From Zymoseptoria tritici IPO323 (taxonomy: Eukaryota; Ascomycota; Dothideomycetes; Mycosphaerellales; Mycosphaerellaceae), in the NCBI RefSeq assembly GCF_000219625.1, contig NC_018218.1, positions 3,782,001 through 3,846,000 of the forward strand: a DNA stretch of 64,000 bases. Direction: 5' to 3'. Position 1 is the first letter of the stretch, and every line of letters begins with the position of its first letter. A model generated the notes under the pieces. The model saw nothing but the letters and a program-made list of their open reading frames with translations. It searched no databases and had not been told where the DNA came from. Below, piece by piece: positions 43,339 to 55,903 of the stretch. Made by a program: the position numbers and the translations under genes.

Positions 43339-44316
43339 ATGAAGCTGCTGTTGTCTACCGGCAATGTCATGAGTGGAGGCTCATCCGTTCGCCGCTCGCC
43401 CGCCACGAAATCGAATACAGAACTGATCACATCGCTACGAACCACCTTCGCCGAACATTCGCTTCAGCTACCATCCGAGAATGCCCCTGCGGAAAATGGC
43501 GAGACCGCAAGAGCCGACTATCGTAGATGGACCAGAACGGAGGAGGGTGTGCTCGAGGTTCCAACCTTGGACCTGAGCGAATCTGCATTAGCTGAAGAGC
43601 GCGAGCAATATGATATTACACTGAAGCTGTTCTATCTGCCTGGAGCTTCCACGGAGCGGCGGGCGGCGCAGACTCGGGAAGCAGTCGAACTGGTCATGAA
43701 AGCACTGCGTGTGTCCTCGATCGATTTGCTCATCGTCTCGTTTCCCGGAATTTATTTCGATGAGAAGGAGGACTGTCCCGACAAAATATCCACACGAGGC
43801 CCCGTCGAGGCGGACCCAGAACCCCTCGAAGGACAGATATCCGCATGGCGTAACTTGGAAGCGCTTCAAAGAGAAGGTCTTGTGCAGAGACTTGGCCTCG
43901 CTGAATTTGGAAAGGAACGATTGGAGTCCTTACTGGAGCAGGTCAAGATTTGGCCCAGCGTGGATCAGATTAACCTGCGTGACTGCTGTTCAGTGCCTGC
44001 AGATCTCATGGCCCTCGCAAAGAGCAGAAACGTGGAGCTTCTGGTACATAACGATTGCTCGAATGTTCTGCCCAGAGGTACCCTCCGTGAATTGCTAGGC
44101 TCCGGTGCGACAGGTGCTGGCATACTCGCAGATCCGCCACAAAGCGGAGGCAAGCGGAAAAACCTGCATGGAGAGGAAGGTGTCAATGGCGATGCCGCTG
44201 GCGGCCTTTTGGGCGAGGTGCATCCGCAATGGGTAGTCAAGTATACCGCTGTCGTCAAGAATCGCGGTGTTGTGGAGAGCAAGGGCTACTTTGCAGTGGC
44301 CGAGCTGGTAGACTGA
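43339..44316 (+). CDS. Glutamate-cysteine ligase regulatory subunit
   Basis: Intronless, 325 residues. It has the aldo-keto-reductase-like fold of GCLM proteins: EEREQYDITLKLFYLPGAST, SSIDLLIVSFPGIYFDE, AWRNLEALQREGLVQRLGLA, VDQINLRDCCSVPADLMALA and VELLVHNDC. In the family the subunit lacks oxidoreductase activity and lowers the Km of the catalytic subunit for glutamate in the first step of glutathione synthesis. A polar, less conserved N-terminus and an insertion near residues 260-290 (QSGGKRKNLHGEEG) are typical of fungal forms. It is divergent from APS1. Confidence 0.9.
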   Translation: MKLLLSTGNVMSGGSSVRRSPATKSNTELITSLRTTFAEHSLQLPSENAPAENGETARADYRRWTRTEEGVLEVPTLDLSESALAEEREQYDITLKLFYLPGASTERRAAQTREAVELVMKALRVSSIDLLIVSFPGIYFDEKEDCPDKISTRGPVEADPEPLEGQISAWRNLEALQREGLVQRLGLAEFGKERLESLLEQVKIWPSVDQINLRDCCSVPADLMALAKSRNVELLVHNDCSNVLPRGTLRELLGSGATGAGILADPPQSGGKRKNLHGEEGVNGDAAGGLLGEVHPQWVVKYTAVVKNRGVVESKGYFAVAELVD

Positions 44317-44930
44317 TTCAGTCATCCGATGGGGTAAATTTTGGCTAGTATAAGGATGAAGCGCAGCTAGGAGGGCAGGAGCGATGCGTTGCACACACCG
44401 ACCGTCTCCATGGACAGCCGTGCAGTGAGAAATAGTGGAGAGGGTCCGCGCTTGGGGTCGATCGGCTGTGGTGAGTCAAGGTGTGGCCTTCTGGCCACGC
44501 AATCCGTGATTCGGAGAGAGGCGTGATCTCGGAAAGAAAGGTCAGCATCCGCGTGCAATTGACGCGGATTGGCAGCGCAAAGTTCCGTCAGGCAGATATC
44601 TGCGGGTGCCCATCAACTGCACATGTGCACTACAGTTACAGGATTGCCTTCTAGAGCTGCGAGAGGGGGCATCAAACCTTGCTGACACGACTGCTCTCGT
44701 TGCTATCACCGGCTGCACATAGAGAACATATACGCCTCAGAAAATAAATCAAACTGCCCGCATCGACATCGGAGATCGAGCAGACACGACTGTTCAAGAG
44801 CAACGATGGTAGGCATATACACGCAGCGAAGGAGAGAGAGATCAAGATCTTGCAACGATGTCTAAGCGCTCTAAAAGTATGGATCGGACACTCTGGATGC
44901 CCTGAATGGAGCGTGGTTTTGTATCGACAC
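44317..44930. other. Convergent 3' flanks, no gene seen
   Basis: Between the stop codons of GCLM and PGDH. Short antisense frames only. Confidence 0.5.
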
Positions 44931-46886
44931 TTACAGAACGACCAGCCCAGCCTCGAGCACACCATTTGCATCGAGCAGGCTCTTCCTGACCTCTTCATCG
45001 ATAGACCCCTCCACGCCGAGAATCATAAGAGCCTCATTTTCTTGATTCGCGTTTCCATTCGCGTCGTCGCCCTCGGCTGAAGATCGCAGACCTTCGTCTA
45101 TAGGAGCAACCGACATGAAGCGAATATTCACACCTGATTTGCCCAGGATGCCGCCGACTGTGCCAATCTTCCCAGGCTCGTCGTAATTCCGACAGATCAG
45201 GAGATTGCCCTCTGGTACGAAAGAAGTGCTGAACCGTCCAAGTCGCGAGATGTACGGCGTGTTGTTTGACACAAACCCAGATATGACATGATCTTCTAGC
45301 TTCTTCCCTTTCGTGGCTGTAGCGCCAGCAAGCGGGTCTTGTCGGGGAACTCGGCTCGCAGAGGGAGATCGAGGATCGAGACGTGCTCTGAGGGTTACTG
45401 AAGCCGAAAAGCCCTCCTGCTCCACGTTCTCCCGAGATCTGGACTCATTGATCAGGATGCCGCGCTCTTTCGCCACTAGCTCTGCGTTCACAATGTTGAT
45501 GTTGGTGTTTTCGGCGTTTGTGATTGGCGACAACAAGCCCTTTATCAGTGCCGCAAAGAGTGGCTTTGTCGTGTTGGTCGAGGCCAAAGAGCCCTCGTAA
45601 GTGAGATCAAAGGTAGTGCGACGCCGTTGTGAGGTGTCGGACTGAAAGTGTTGTGTGTACAGGCTGCCCATCCGCTCCAACAATGCAACGAATGGTTGCA
45701 ACGTGCGGTACTCTTCGGCCATGATGATGGGAGCATTGACTGCGCTTCGAGGTAGCTGACCGGAGAGAATCGAGAGGACTTGCTCGCATACGTCAATGGA
45801 AACGTTCTCTTGCGCTTCGGCTGTAGATGCGCCCAAATGTGGAGTAGCGACGACTTTGGGATGAGCAATGAGGTTCGCGGCGGCATCGCCAGATTGTGGA
45901 GGCTCGGTCGTGAAGACGTCCACACCGGCTCCTGCAATCTCTCCTTTCTCCAGGGCGGCAAGCAAAGCTGTCTCGTCAATGATACCTCCTCTTGCGACGT
46001 TCAAAACCCGCGCTGACGGCTTCATCATTGCTAACTCGGTGGAGCCGATGAGGCCTTTGGTGGAGGCGATCATAGGCGTGTGAAGCGTCAAGAAGTCCGC
46101 CTCTTCGAGCAGCTCCTTCAAGGACGATACTAGCTCGACGTTGGCGGCCGCGGCCAATGATGCATTGGCATAGGGATCGTAGGCCACCAGGTTCTGTGCA
46201 GAGGATGATATATCAGCCCAGTATTCGTACCGCTTAGCTAGATTGGAGACGACCTACCATGCCTAGCCCACCAGCAGCTCTCGCAACGGTCAGGCCGACT
46301 GTGGGACGTTAGCTTTCAAACGTATGCGAAGTGGGGGGATAGACCACCTTTGCCGAGACCGACAATGGCCAGTGTCCGGCCTTTGACTTCCACACCAACC
46401 ATTCGGCTTCTCTCCCACTTTCCAGACTTGATGCTCACCGAAGCATCTCCAATGTTACGCGCGACAGCCATCAGAAGAGCTATGGTGTGTTCGGCTGCGG
46501 CATTGATATTGCCCTGCGGACTGTTTACGACGATGATGCCTCTGTAAGGTGGAATGGTCAGCCCAAGTTTCTTGACCAGCTGTCATGAGCTGCTGCAGTA
46601 CATACAGCTTGGTTGCAGCGTTGAGATCAACATTATCAACGCCCACACCCGCCCTTGCAACGACTCGTAGCTTTTTGCCGGCAGCGAGTAGTTCTGCCGT
46701 GACTTTCGTCTCCGAACGGACGATGAGAGCGTCATAGTCCGGAATGAGCTTCAGTAGATCCTCGGGGGTAAGGCCTTTCCTCTCGTGCACCTCAAGGGAG
46801 GCTTGGAGGAGACGGAGGCCGTCCGGCGAGACTTTCTCCGGAATGAGGACCTTCGGCCGCTGACCATTGCCGTCTGCCGCCGTCAT
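44931..46886 (-). CDS. D-3-phosphoglycerate dehydrogenase, long form
   Basis: Four exons on the minus strand: 46886-46606, 46541-46348, 46298-46258 and 46193-44931, three GT-AG introns (64, 49, 64 nt), 592 residues. N-terminal substrate part: PKVLIPEKVSPDGLRLLQAS and NVDLNAATKLGIIVVNSPQG. NAD site: GRTLAIVGLGKVGLTVARAA. Catalytic parts: NVARGGIIDETALLAALEKG and ATPHLGAST. Then come an intervening ASB domain and a C-terminal ACT domain (LLICRNYDEPGKIGTVGGIL). The enzyme oxidises 3-phosphoglycerate to start serine synthesis, and the ACT domain usually senses serine. The long type with ASB resembles bacterial/plant enzymes rather than the short yeast Ser3. An acidic insertion (EGDDANGNANQENE) lies inside the ACT domain. 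Confidence 0.96.
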
Positions 46887-47134
46887 GCTTCTGGTGTCGT
46901 CGAGCGTTGGGACGTAGAAGTGAGGCAGTGTTTTGACCTTGAAGGAATTCCACAGATACTTCCGTTGTCGGAGGAGTACACAGAGCGAGGTATTTCTGAG
47001 GTTCAGCTCAGGTCGGAAGGCCGGTTTCCAAGTAGAGGGAGCTCACGTAGCTCGGTCGTCGACCCCGCAGGGGTCCCCGATTCCCCAGACATGCATTCCC
47101 GGGGCATGATCCATCTCAAATAATAGTGCTGCAC

Positions 47135-47704
47135 TCAAAACACCATGCTGCCTGTGCTTTCAGGCATTGCGAAACCCGTCTTCTGGAACTCTGCCATCAT
47201 AGCTCCAGCCAGAATGTCTAGTTTGGTGCGCTGCACTCGTAACACATTCGTCGCCACATCTCCTGAGCGATCAGCGGTGGTCCTATCCACCTCGCTTACT
47301 CCGGGCGGTGTGCCATCTGGGCCTTCGGCGGTAATTCTCTTCGCGAAATGAGATCGACGCGGTGGAACTCCGCCTTCCAGTACAAGCAGCAGTTGTTTCT
47401 GCACTCGCCGCATAATGACATTCTCTTCCGCAGACTCGACAGTCAAGACTTCCAGGTCTCGCTGCTCCGTTTCCTGCGGTATCGTATCTTCGTGGTCACC
47501 ATTGGAGGCCTGCTGCGTATCACGGAATGCATGTTGCTGCCAGCAAATGGCCGCGATAGCAGCCTGTTTGCGCAGGTCATTGATGTCGGATGGTTGACTG
47601 TAGGCCAGCAATGTTCCGTTGGGTGTCATCAGGTACCATCGTCGGCACAAGCGCTCATCGCGATTCTGTGATAGCAGCTCACTCAAGCTCCTCGCGTTCA
47701 GCAT
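47135..47704 (-). CDS. Roadblock/LAMTOR2-like protein
   Basis: Intronless, 189 residues from the ATG at 47704 (an in-frame TTG four codons upstream is ignored). MLNARSLSELLSQNRDERLC and RRWYLMTPNGTLLAYSQPSD form a helix and two strands, and DLRKQAAIAAICWQQH a second helix, as in Roadblock/LC7 proteins such as LAMTOR2/Ego3. MRRVQKQLLLVLEGGVPPRR and the C-terminal RTKLDILAGAMMAEFQKTGF complete the fold, with a variable insert between. Members scaffold Rag GTPases on the vacuole to activate TORC1. The assignment is by secondary-structure pattern and is moderate. Confidence 0.68.
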   Translation of the reverse strand: MLNARSLSELLSQNRDERLCRRWYLMTPNGTLLAYSQPSDINDLRKQAAIAAICWQQHAFRDTQQASNGDHEDTIPQETEQRDLEVLTVESAEENVIMRRVQKQLLLVLEGGVPPRRSHFAKRITAEGPDGTPPGVSEVDRTTADRSGDVATNVLRVQRTKLDILAGAMMAEFQKTGFAMPESTGSMVF

Positions 47705-48404
47705 TGCGTCGCACAAGCCTTCTCACGAGAAAAGGCGGAACACAATAGCTGACAGGCTTCGGCAAGGAGGCGCGAATGCTGACTTTCCGTTTCAAGCAGG
47801 TCTCGATGGAACGTCCCCTTTGTATCGTACGTCCGATTGTCAAGTAAGCCGTGGTGTGTCGAGCGGACGGTGCCTGGTTATCTGGGCGTTGAAGATAGAT
47901 GGTGGGAGTGGAGAAGCTCGAATCAGGCACGATTTCAGGCATGAAAAAAAACGACGAGGGACATCTCTTTGCAGTAGTCGACGTGATAGAGTTGAGAGGT
48001 AGCAATACAGATAAGTTGGTCAAATACCGAATACGCAAGAAGTCAAGTTAGCAGTAAGCGCGCGTTCAGGACCTTTAACAGACATGCTATACGGTCGTAC
48101 GGGTGCTTCGTAGGCAGTTGGTTGAGGTAGGTCGTTATGCTAGACAGCGTGCGGATAGCCTTCGCCGTCTCGCTAAGATGTCGTCGAGTTCCTATGCTTT
48201 CCCGCTGGATTGCTAGTCAGAGGCGTGTCCTGCTGCGCTGCCGTAACTTGCTAGATATGTATTTCTGGTCAGATCACATAGTGACGTACCTGAGATTTGC
48301 TGCTACAACTTTTTGACAACCACAATAAGCAAGAGTCATCAATCGCCCACTCCGGACTCTTGTCAAGTGGTTGCAAGATCGCCAGAACCCATCGACAATC
48401 AATA
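47705..48404. other. Divergent intergenic region
   Basis: Promoters of the Roadblock-like gene and FMP52. A minus-strand frame at 48038-47679 is continuous with the Roadblock-like start but has no conserved content. No tRNA-like cloverleaf was confirmed around 48060-48260. Confidence 0.5.
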
Positions 48405-49196
48405 ATGGCCTCTGTGTGCCTGGTCGGGGCGACTGGCCTGGTCGGATCGCACATCCTCAGCACATTGAAGACGACAGAAAAAGTCAAGAAGATCGCAGCG
48501 TTCGCTCGGAGGGAGCTGCCTGCCGATGCAAAGTTGGAGGCAATCGTGTCCAAAGACACGACATCCTGGCCGCAGCAATTTCCAACTGGCATCGACCTTT
48601 TCGTCTCGGCCCTTGGTACGACTCGCGCAGCTGCAGGCGGTCTCGATGAGCAAAGGAAAATAGACTATGACCTCAACCTGGCTTTGGCACAGGCAGCAAA
48701 AGCGGCTGGTACCAAGGCTTATGTGCTGATATCTTCATCCGGCGCGAACAGTTCCTCGATGATGGGCTACGCTAAACTGAAGGGTGATTTGGAAGATGCC
48801 GTTGCTGCCGTTGGCTTCGAGGCAAGCACCCTGCCCTACGCGAGACTCGCTCATCATTGGACTGACACCGAATAGCATGTGATTATCATTCGTCCAGGCC
48901 TCATCGTGGGTAGTCGCAACGAGAGCCGCATCCCAGAGTTTGTCTTGAGGAAGATTGCCGACTGTGCCGGTGCAGTGAGCGCGAAGCTGAAAGACCCATG
49001 GGCGTACGTCCGATCTACCTCGACCCCTCCTTCGCCCTCGTTCAGCTGACAGCGACATAGCCAGGACAGCGATGTCATTGCAAAAGCAGCTGTAAAGGCT
49101 GGCCTCGAGTGTCTATCAGGGAAGACAAAGGAGAAAGTGCAGATCATCGGCCAGAGCGATGTAATACGACTCGGCAGGACGGAGTGGAATCTTTGA
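48405..49196 (+). CDS. FMP52: FMP52-type mitochondrial NAD(P)-binding protein
   Basis: Three exons: 48405-48821, 48876-49003 and 49061-49196, 226 residues. The first intron (54 nt) is GC-AG (GAG|GCAAGC...TAG) with a CTGAC branch site; unspliced, the frame stops 14 codons later. The protein has VCLVGATGLVGSHILSTL (Rossmann GxxGxxG), DLFVSALGTTRAAAGG, YVLISSSGANSSSMMGYAKL (Ser...YxxxK), HVIIIRPGLIVGSRNESR and a C-terminal helix. FMP52 is found at the mitochondrial outer membrane and ER in yeast; its reaction is unknown. Exon joins fit the family without gaps. Confidence 0.93.
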
Positions 49197-49798
49197 CCGA
49201 GCTGTCTTCTGTTGCATAGATGGAACATAGCATGACGTGTACAGAGAAGCGAGCACGCAGCATTTGATTGACGTGAAGTCGAAGTGACTGTCACTTGTAA
49301 TTCATGAAGCAGAATGATGGAGGATGTCAGGTGAAGAGTGAGTGTGGGGCGATATGGTTCTACGTCGTAAGGTACTAGGTTGCTTGTCACTCACTACTAG
49401 TACCACTACTCGTCCACGTCGAAACGTCTACACTTGCTACCTCTACAACTCCATCCTCCCATCTCTCCGTGAATGGCGATAAATCCAATTCTTCGCGCAT
49501 AAAACGAAACCATTGACGAGCAGCCTTCCATTGCATTCGTTCACTTGTGCACATTCCATTCACTAGAGGGACCGATGGCCGGATAATGAAGAAACCACCC
49601 TCTTCACCTCCACAGAACTCACCAAGGTATTTCCTTCCCTTTTCACCAGCTTCGGGTTGCGGGTAGAAGTCACGGACGTCGTATCCACCTCAACTCTTTC
49701 ATCGACACCACCTCACCCCTCACTTCCACCTCCGCTTCCATCACTTCGCTACGACCTCAACCATCACCACAACCCTTCCCTCCGACCATCATTGACAA
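49197..49798. other. Intergenic, promoter of UFD4
   Basis: 3' flank of FMP52 and a CT/CA-rich leader (49640-49790) before the UFD4 start. No gene seen. Confidence 0.5.
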
Positions 49799-52700
49799 AT
49801 GCCTCCAAGCCAGCGTATCACCCGCTCCGCCACCGCGAGGCTCATCGCCGACGACGACGAGAACAGCAACATCGCCAGCAGCGCCGCCGCCACCACCGCT
49901 GCCTCATCGACACCCGCCCCTCGCAAGCGCAAGGCCGCCGCCGAGCCTTCTCCTCAGGCGGCGCGCGACCAGCGCAAGACCAAGCGCTCAAAAGCAACCG
50001 ATACCAATCGAATACCGACTCCCGCAGCCTCCCTCAGCAAGACCGTGATGTCAAGCGCTGGGTCCGATTTTCCGCCCTCCGATCCCCTGGGCCGAGCTGA
50101 CCAAGATAGGCCGTCTGAGGGCTCCTCCGCCGAGACGTCACCACCACAAGCGCCTCGAGAATCATCACGTCGGAAATCAAGTCGCCGCAAGTCGAAAGAG
50201 AGTGGGCCAGCACATGCAAAGATCTCCCGCGCGCAGGGCGGTGCCGATCTCGCAACAGACACAGCTGGAGCAGGATCAGGTGCAAGCTCGACGAGAAAGC
50301 CACGGAAAAGCTCACGGAAGGATCAAGATGTGCTCATGAAGGATGCAGGCGAGAAGACGGAAGAGCTGGCAGATGAGGAAACAGATGGAGGTGCCGCCCG
50401 TCAGGATACTGGCGGACGACCAGATGGCAGTGATGAACCGCCGCGTGGATTCCCTCACGATGAGCTCGACGCCCTGGACCGGGGCGAGGATCCGTTCGCA
50501 AGTGGATATCTCGCTCGATTTGGCGGACACGCTGGACTCTCCAGCAGCTTGCGGGCATTGAGTGGGATCGTTTCTGGCACCAACGGCCGTCTGCGCAACA
50601 TTCTAGAGCAACTTCGTACGAAGGAAGAGCCATCCGTGCAGCTGATCGCGCTCCAAGATCTATCGGAACTCCTTTTGGTTTCCAACGAGGACAATCTAGC
50701 CGGCCACTTCGCTCCCGATCAATTCGTCAAGGAGCTGGTCACTTTGATGCAGCCCAATGATTTCACGGGAGAGGAGAACCCTGAAATCATGTTACTCGCG
50801 TGCCGATGCATCGCCAATCTGATGGAGGCGCTACCCGCGGCGACTGCCAGCGTCGTCTATGGAGGGGCTGTCCCCGTCTTGTGCCAGAAGCTACTGGAAA
50901 TTCACTTCATCGACCTCGCAGAACAAGCGCTCAGCACACTGGAGAAGATCTCTTTGGAATTCCCCTCTTCGATTGTGCGCGAAGGCGGCTTGACAGCTTG
51001 TCTGACCTATCTCGACTTCTTCGCAACAAGCACGCAGCGAACCGCAGTGACCACTGCCGCCAACTGCTGCCGCAACATTCCCGAGGATTCCTTTCCCACA
51101 GTCCGCGACGTGATGCCAATTCTCTTGACGACATTGTCGAGCAGCGACCAACGTGTCGTCGAACAGGCCTCTGTGTGCGTTTCCCGAGTCATCGACAGTT
51201 TCAAATACCATGAAAGCAAGCTGGAAGAACTGGTAAGCCCGGAGCTGCTCAAAGCCATCCTGCGGCTCTTACTGCCGGGTTCCACCAACATGATCGGTCC
51301 CAGCGTGCACACGTCGTTCTTGCGCGTCTTGTCCATAACGGCTCGCGCCAGTCCACGACTATCTGTGGAGCTGTTCAAAATGAACGTGGTCGACACGCTC
51401 TATCAGATTCTCACTGGCGTCTCACCACCAGCGGGAACCGATGGCGTTGCGGCCAAAATTGACAAGAACGTCATCATGCAATCAATCATTCGCACTCCAC
51501 GAGAGCAGATATTCGAGACATTGAATGTGATTTGCGAATTGCTGCCCACCGTATCGCAGGAGCGCCTCATGTTCCTTGACGATCTCCAGGACGCCGGCTT
51601 CGCCGGGTCCAAGAATGTGACCATGGCAACTCGCGCCAAAGCATCCCCAAACGACAAGAGGATTGAGTTGCTCAAAGATTGTCCTCAACAAGTCAAGCGT
51701 TTTGCCATCATCCTCTTCCCGACTCTGATGCATGCCTATACCAGTACGGTGAATCTCAGCGTCCGCCAGAAGGTGCTCACAGCACAGCTGAAGATGCTGT
51801 CTAATCTCGACACCGAGATTTTACAGGAGGCTCTTCGCGGTGTCACGTACGCATCCCACCTTGCATCGATTCTCTCGCAGCAGGAGAACGCAACGCTTGT
51901 GACGTTTGCTTTGCAAGCCGCCGAGCTCTTGCTCAAGCGTATGGAGTCGGTGTACAGACCTCAGTTCTACCGGGAAGGCGTCATGGCTGAGATTGTAAAA
52001 TTGAGCGATCGGTCAATGAAAGTGAAAGGTTCGCAGACAGAGCAGGCGAAGTCTGCCGCAAACCAGCCACCTGTCGAGCATGACCTCGAGCAGCCGACGG
52101 ACGGCGCTGTCAACGATGACGTGCAGCACATCAACGTGGACGTGGACGTGGATGTGGATGAGGCGGACATTGAGGAAGACGACAATCCGGAAGACGATGA
52201 GCATCCCGAAAACGACGACGAAGACGAAGAGGGCCAGGACGACGAGGATGACGAAGACGATGAGGACGAGCGTCCGAATGCTCTTGATCGATCCGACGAT
52301 TCCGACCTGATCTCGCCGCACACCGCACAGCAGATCGTGGACCCACAAGACACCATTACGTTACGAGCGCAGCGCTTCTTGCAAGCACACAAGGATGGAG
52401 GAAGTGAAGACATGCGCACGCGCGCTACCGATGCCCTCGATGAGATCAAAACTCTTGCGACTCAATTGACCGCCTGTTATGAGCCCTCCAGCACCAAAGA
52501 CGGGACTGTTCTTCTCCGCCAGCTCGCGAAATACTTTGGTGGAGACGCTCTCGAGAGCATCACAAGCTACGAATTGATGACTTCGGGCATCGTTGATGTT
52601 CTGCTAAACATCTTCACTGTCGAAGACGACGAGGTCGCCTCTCGCGCTCGATCTGAATTCTTGGAAGTGTTCATGGCGAACTCTGACCATGCCAACATTG

Positions 52701-55569
52701 CCACTGGCGATTCGAACTCTCCTGCGACGGCATTCAGCGTGTTGGTGCACAAGCTGCAAGACGTCCTCAGCCGCGCGGAGCATTTTGAGGTCATTACCGT
52801 ACACCACAACGCCTTCGAGAGCAGCAGAGGCAGTGCCGCATCCATGCTTGCCAAGCAGCTTCGCCTCAAGCTTGCCGCCGACGAAGATTCCGGGGTACCT
52901 CGCTCGTACAGGAATATCATGGTGTCCATCCATGCCATCGCCACGTTCAAAGCACTCGAGGACTATCTGCGACCACGTATCAGCCTCTCGGAGCGACCTC
53001 GTGGCGTTCGTCGAGATGGTATATCGAGTGCCATGGCGGCATATGCGGCAGCCATGGCTGGTCGCGATCGAGGCGACGGATCAGGTGCACTGACACGTCC
53101 TCCCACAAAGCCCACCTCAACGAAGACCAGCGGGAAGAAGTCACCGAAGGCGAAGACGTCCACAGCTGATGTCGCATCTCCAGCAGGGTCAAAGAAGCCG
53201 CAAGATCCCTCATCTCAACTACGCCGATCGTCACGGAGGCAATCCGCTCAGACCCCCTCGGCTGCAAACCCGGAGCTGCCAGATGCAGGAAATGAGGCCA
53301 ACTCGCGGGACCATGCCGACTTGCAGACCCTGCCTGGTCCTCAGGAGCCAGTCGAGTGTCCTGATGAAGAGCGCATGTTGGATGAGGACGACGACGACAT
53401 GGATGCGGACTTGGAAGCTCTCGTTGATGATCTTGAGGAGGGCGGACTCGAGGATGATGGTCCCGATCCTTCTGCAGTGAGCCTTGAGGTCGCCAAGTCT
53501 GGCAAGATCACAGCTCGCACGGAGGATGGAGCTAGCGTGGGGACGCCATCTCAGGGAACGCAAACACCCACAGGCAGGGACGGAGTCTCGGCATTCGCTA
53601 GACTCGCCGCTGCTCGCGAGCTCCTGAGCACACCCACCGCGACAAACCGTGCAATGTCGTACGCAAGCGCTCTGCAACAACCTCCACAGGACTGGCACAT
53701 TGAGTTCAGTGTGAATGGTCAGCCTATCGCCAGCGACACAACGATATATCGGGCGTGCCATTTCAATCAAACGCCGACGGGGGAGATATCTGGACGCACC
53801 ATCTGGTCAGCTACCCACACCATCACGTTCAAACGCGTGGATGGGCCAGCTTCGGCGGATCGTAGCCCGCCGCTTGTACCTACGACAGACACAGCACAGT
53901 CAAACACGCTACCTCCATCCCTTAGCGAGCATCCAGTGACGGCTGGAATTTTACGACTCATGAGCATTCTTCACGATCTCAACGCCAACCTCGACGATGT
54001 TTTGGCGGAGAACAAGACTTCTATCAAGCTGAACCCTGAGCCGGCATCTCAATTTGTCAACACCAAGCTTACAGCGAAGCTCAATCGCCAGATGGACGAG
54101 CCGTTGATTGTCGCGAGCCAGTGTCTCCCCAGTTGGAGTGAGGACTTGGCACGACTGTATCCTTTCCTCTTCCCGTTCGAGACCCGTCATCTCTTCTTGC
54201 AGTCGACTTCATTCGGGTATTCAAGATTGATGGCGCGCTGGCAGAGCTCACAGCCGGAGAGCGACGGTCGACATGGACGCCACCGCGACGAGCGACCTTT
54301 TCTCGGACGAGTGCAACGACAAAAGGTTCGCATCTCCCGCAGTCGTATCCTCGAATCAGCCATCAAAGTCATGGAGCTCTACGGCTCGTCGTCGAGTGTG
54401 CTGGAGGTCGAGTACTTTGAGGAGGTCGGTACAGGGCTCGGACCTACCCTGGAATTCTACGCCACCGTCTCCAAGGAGTTCTCCAAGAAGAAGATCAAGC
54501 TGTGGCGTGAGAATGAATCCTCGGATGGCAGCACGTACGCATTCGGCAAGCGCGGACTCTTTCCGGCACCCATGAGCGAGGCAATGTCTCGGGACGAGAA
54601 CGGTACGAGGGTTCTGCACTTGTTCAAGATGCTCGGCAAGTTCATCGCCCGTTCTATGCTCGACTCCCGCATCATTGACGTCTCTTTCAACCCGACATTC
54701 TTCCGCATCGGCGATGGGTCCGCCACAGTCACACCATCCCTCGGAGCAGTTGCGACGGTGGACGAGGGGCTGGCAAAGTCACTGAAGATGCTACGAAAAT
54801 ACGCCAGCGCTAAGCAGCGCATTGAAGAAGACGATCGATTGACGGCAGTCCAGCAAGCAGCCAAGATTGAGCAAGTCCGCGTTAATGACGCTCGACTTGA
54901 AGACCTGGGACTGGACTTTACTCTGCCTGGCTATCCCGAGATTGAACTTCAGCCTCACGGATCGACTACCAACGTCACCATGGACAACGTGGGTGTGTAC
55001 GTGAAGAAGGTCATTGAGTTTACCTTGGGCACTGGCGTTCAGAGGCAGATTGACGCTTTCCGAGCCGGCTTTTCTCAAGTCTTTCCATACTCCGCGTTGA
55101 AGGCATTCACCCCGGAAGAGCTCGTCATGCTCTTCGGACGTGTGGAGGAAGACTGGTCACTGGAGACTCTCACGGACGCGATCAAGGCGGACCACGGCTA
55201 CAACCTCGACAGCTTGAGCGTTCGGAACCTGCTGCAGATGATGTCCGAATTGCCCGCTCCGGCGAAGCGCGACTTTTTGCAGTTTGTCACCGGTAGTCCA
55301 AAGCTGCCAATCGGAGGTGAGTTTCCCGGTCTTGTGTGTGGTGAGATTGACGTTCGTGCTGACTTGTTACAGGTTTCAAATCCCTCACGCCGTTGTTCAC
55401 GGTGGTCTGCAAGCCCAGCGAGCCGCCGTACACTTCCGACGACTACTTGCCGTCTGTGAATACGTGTGCGCATTATCTGAAGATGCCAAACTACAGCTCA
55501 GTTGAAGTACTCCGAGCTAGGTTCAAGATCGCGATGGAGGAGGGTCAAGGCGCGTTTCATTTGAGCTGA
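49799..55569 (+). CDS. UFD4: HECT E3 ubiquitin ligase, UFD4/TRIP12 type
   Basis: Two exons, 49799-55316 and 55373-55569, with a 56-nt GT-AG intron, 1904 residues. The basic disordered N-terminus is followed by an armadillo-like helical domain (~240-740; SSSLRALSGIVSGTNGRLRN, MLLACRCIANLMEAL) that recognises substrates. Acidic runs (~780-830 and ~1185-1215) follow, then the HECT domain (~1505-1904; ILESAIKVMELYGSSSSVLE, VGTGLGPTLEFYATVSKEF, RDFLQFVTGSPKLPIGG). The catalytic Cys is residue 1871 in SVNTCAHYLKMPNYSS, on the second exon. UFD4 builds K29/K48 chains in the ubiquitin-fusion and N-degron pathways. Truncating at the unspliced stop would remove the active site. Confidence 0.96.
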
Positions 55570-55903
55570 GAGAGCGATGTTTTCGCCAGGGTTCACGGAG
55601 TCTGGGAGCGTTACGAATGGCGTTGCAGCTACGACATGAGATAATGATATCATAAGAGCATCGGCAGGATGAGTAGATAGAAACACGTTCGCATTGCAAT
55701 CAATGCCTTTGAATTAAGGTATCTCCAGCTCGGCAGACTTTCCCTTTGATGTATGCGTTGGACCCTTGCCCATGAGATTTGGAAACTGAGCCGGGTTGCC
55801 GGGATCGGGCGTCCGGCCGCGGCTACCTTACCACAGAGACGCGCACATCTTTCCCCTCCTTCGCTCTACCTTGCCCTTGCGCAATCCATACAAATCCACC
55901 ACA
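55570..55903. other. Intergenic, promoter of HOT gene
   Basis: A 334-bp gap between UFD4 and the transhydrogenase, containing a CT-rich stretch just upstream of the ATG. No gene seen. Confidence 0.5.

Noticed and set aside
48060..48260. Possible tRNA-like sequence
   Set aside because: Some stem-like pairs and a GAGTTC-like block, but no complete acceptor stem, anticodon loop and TΨC arm could be assembled.
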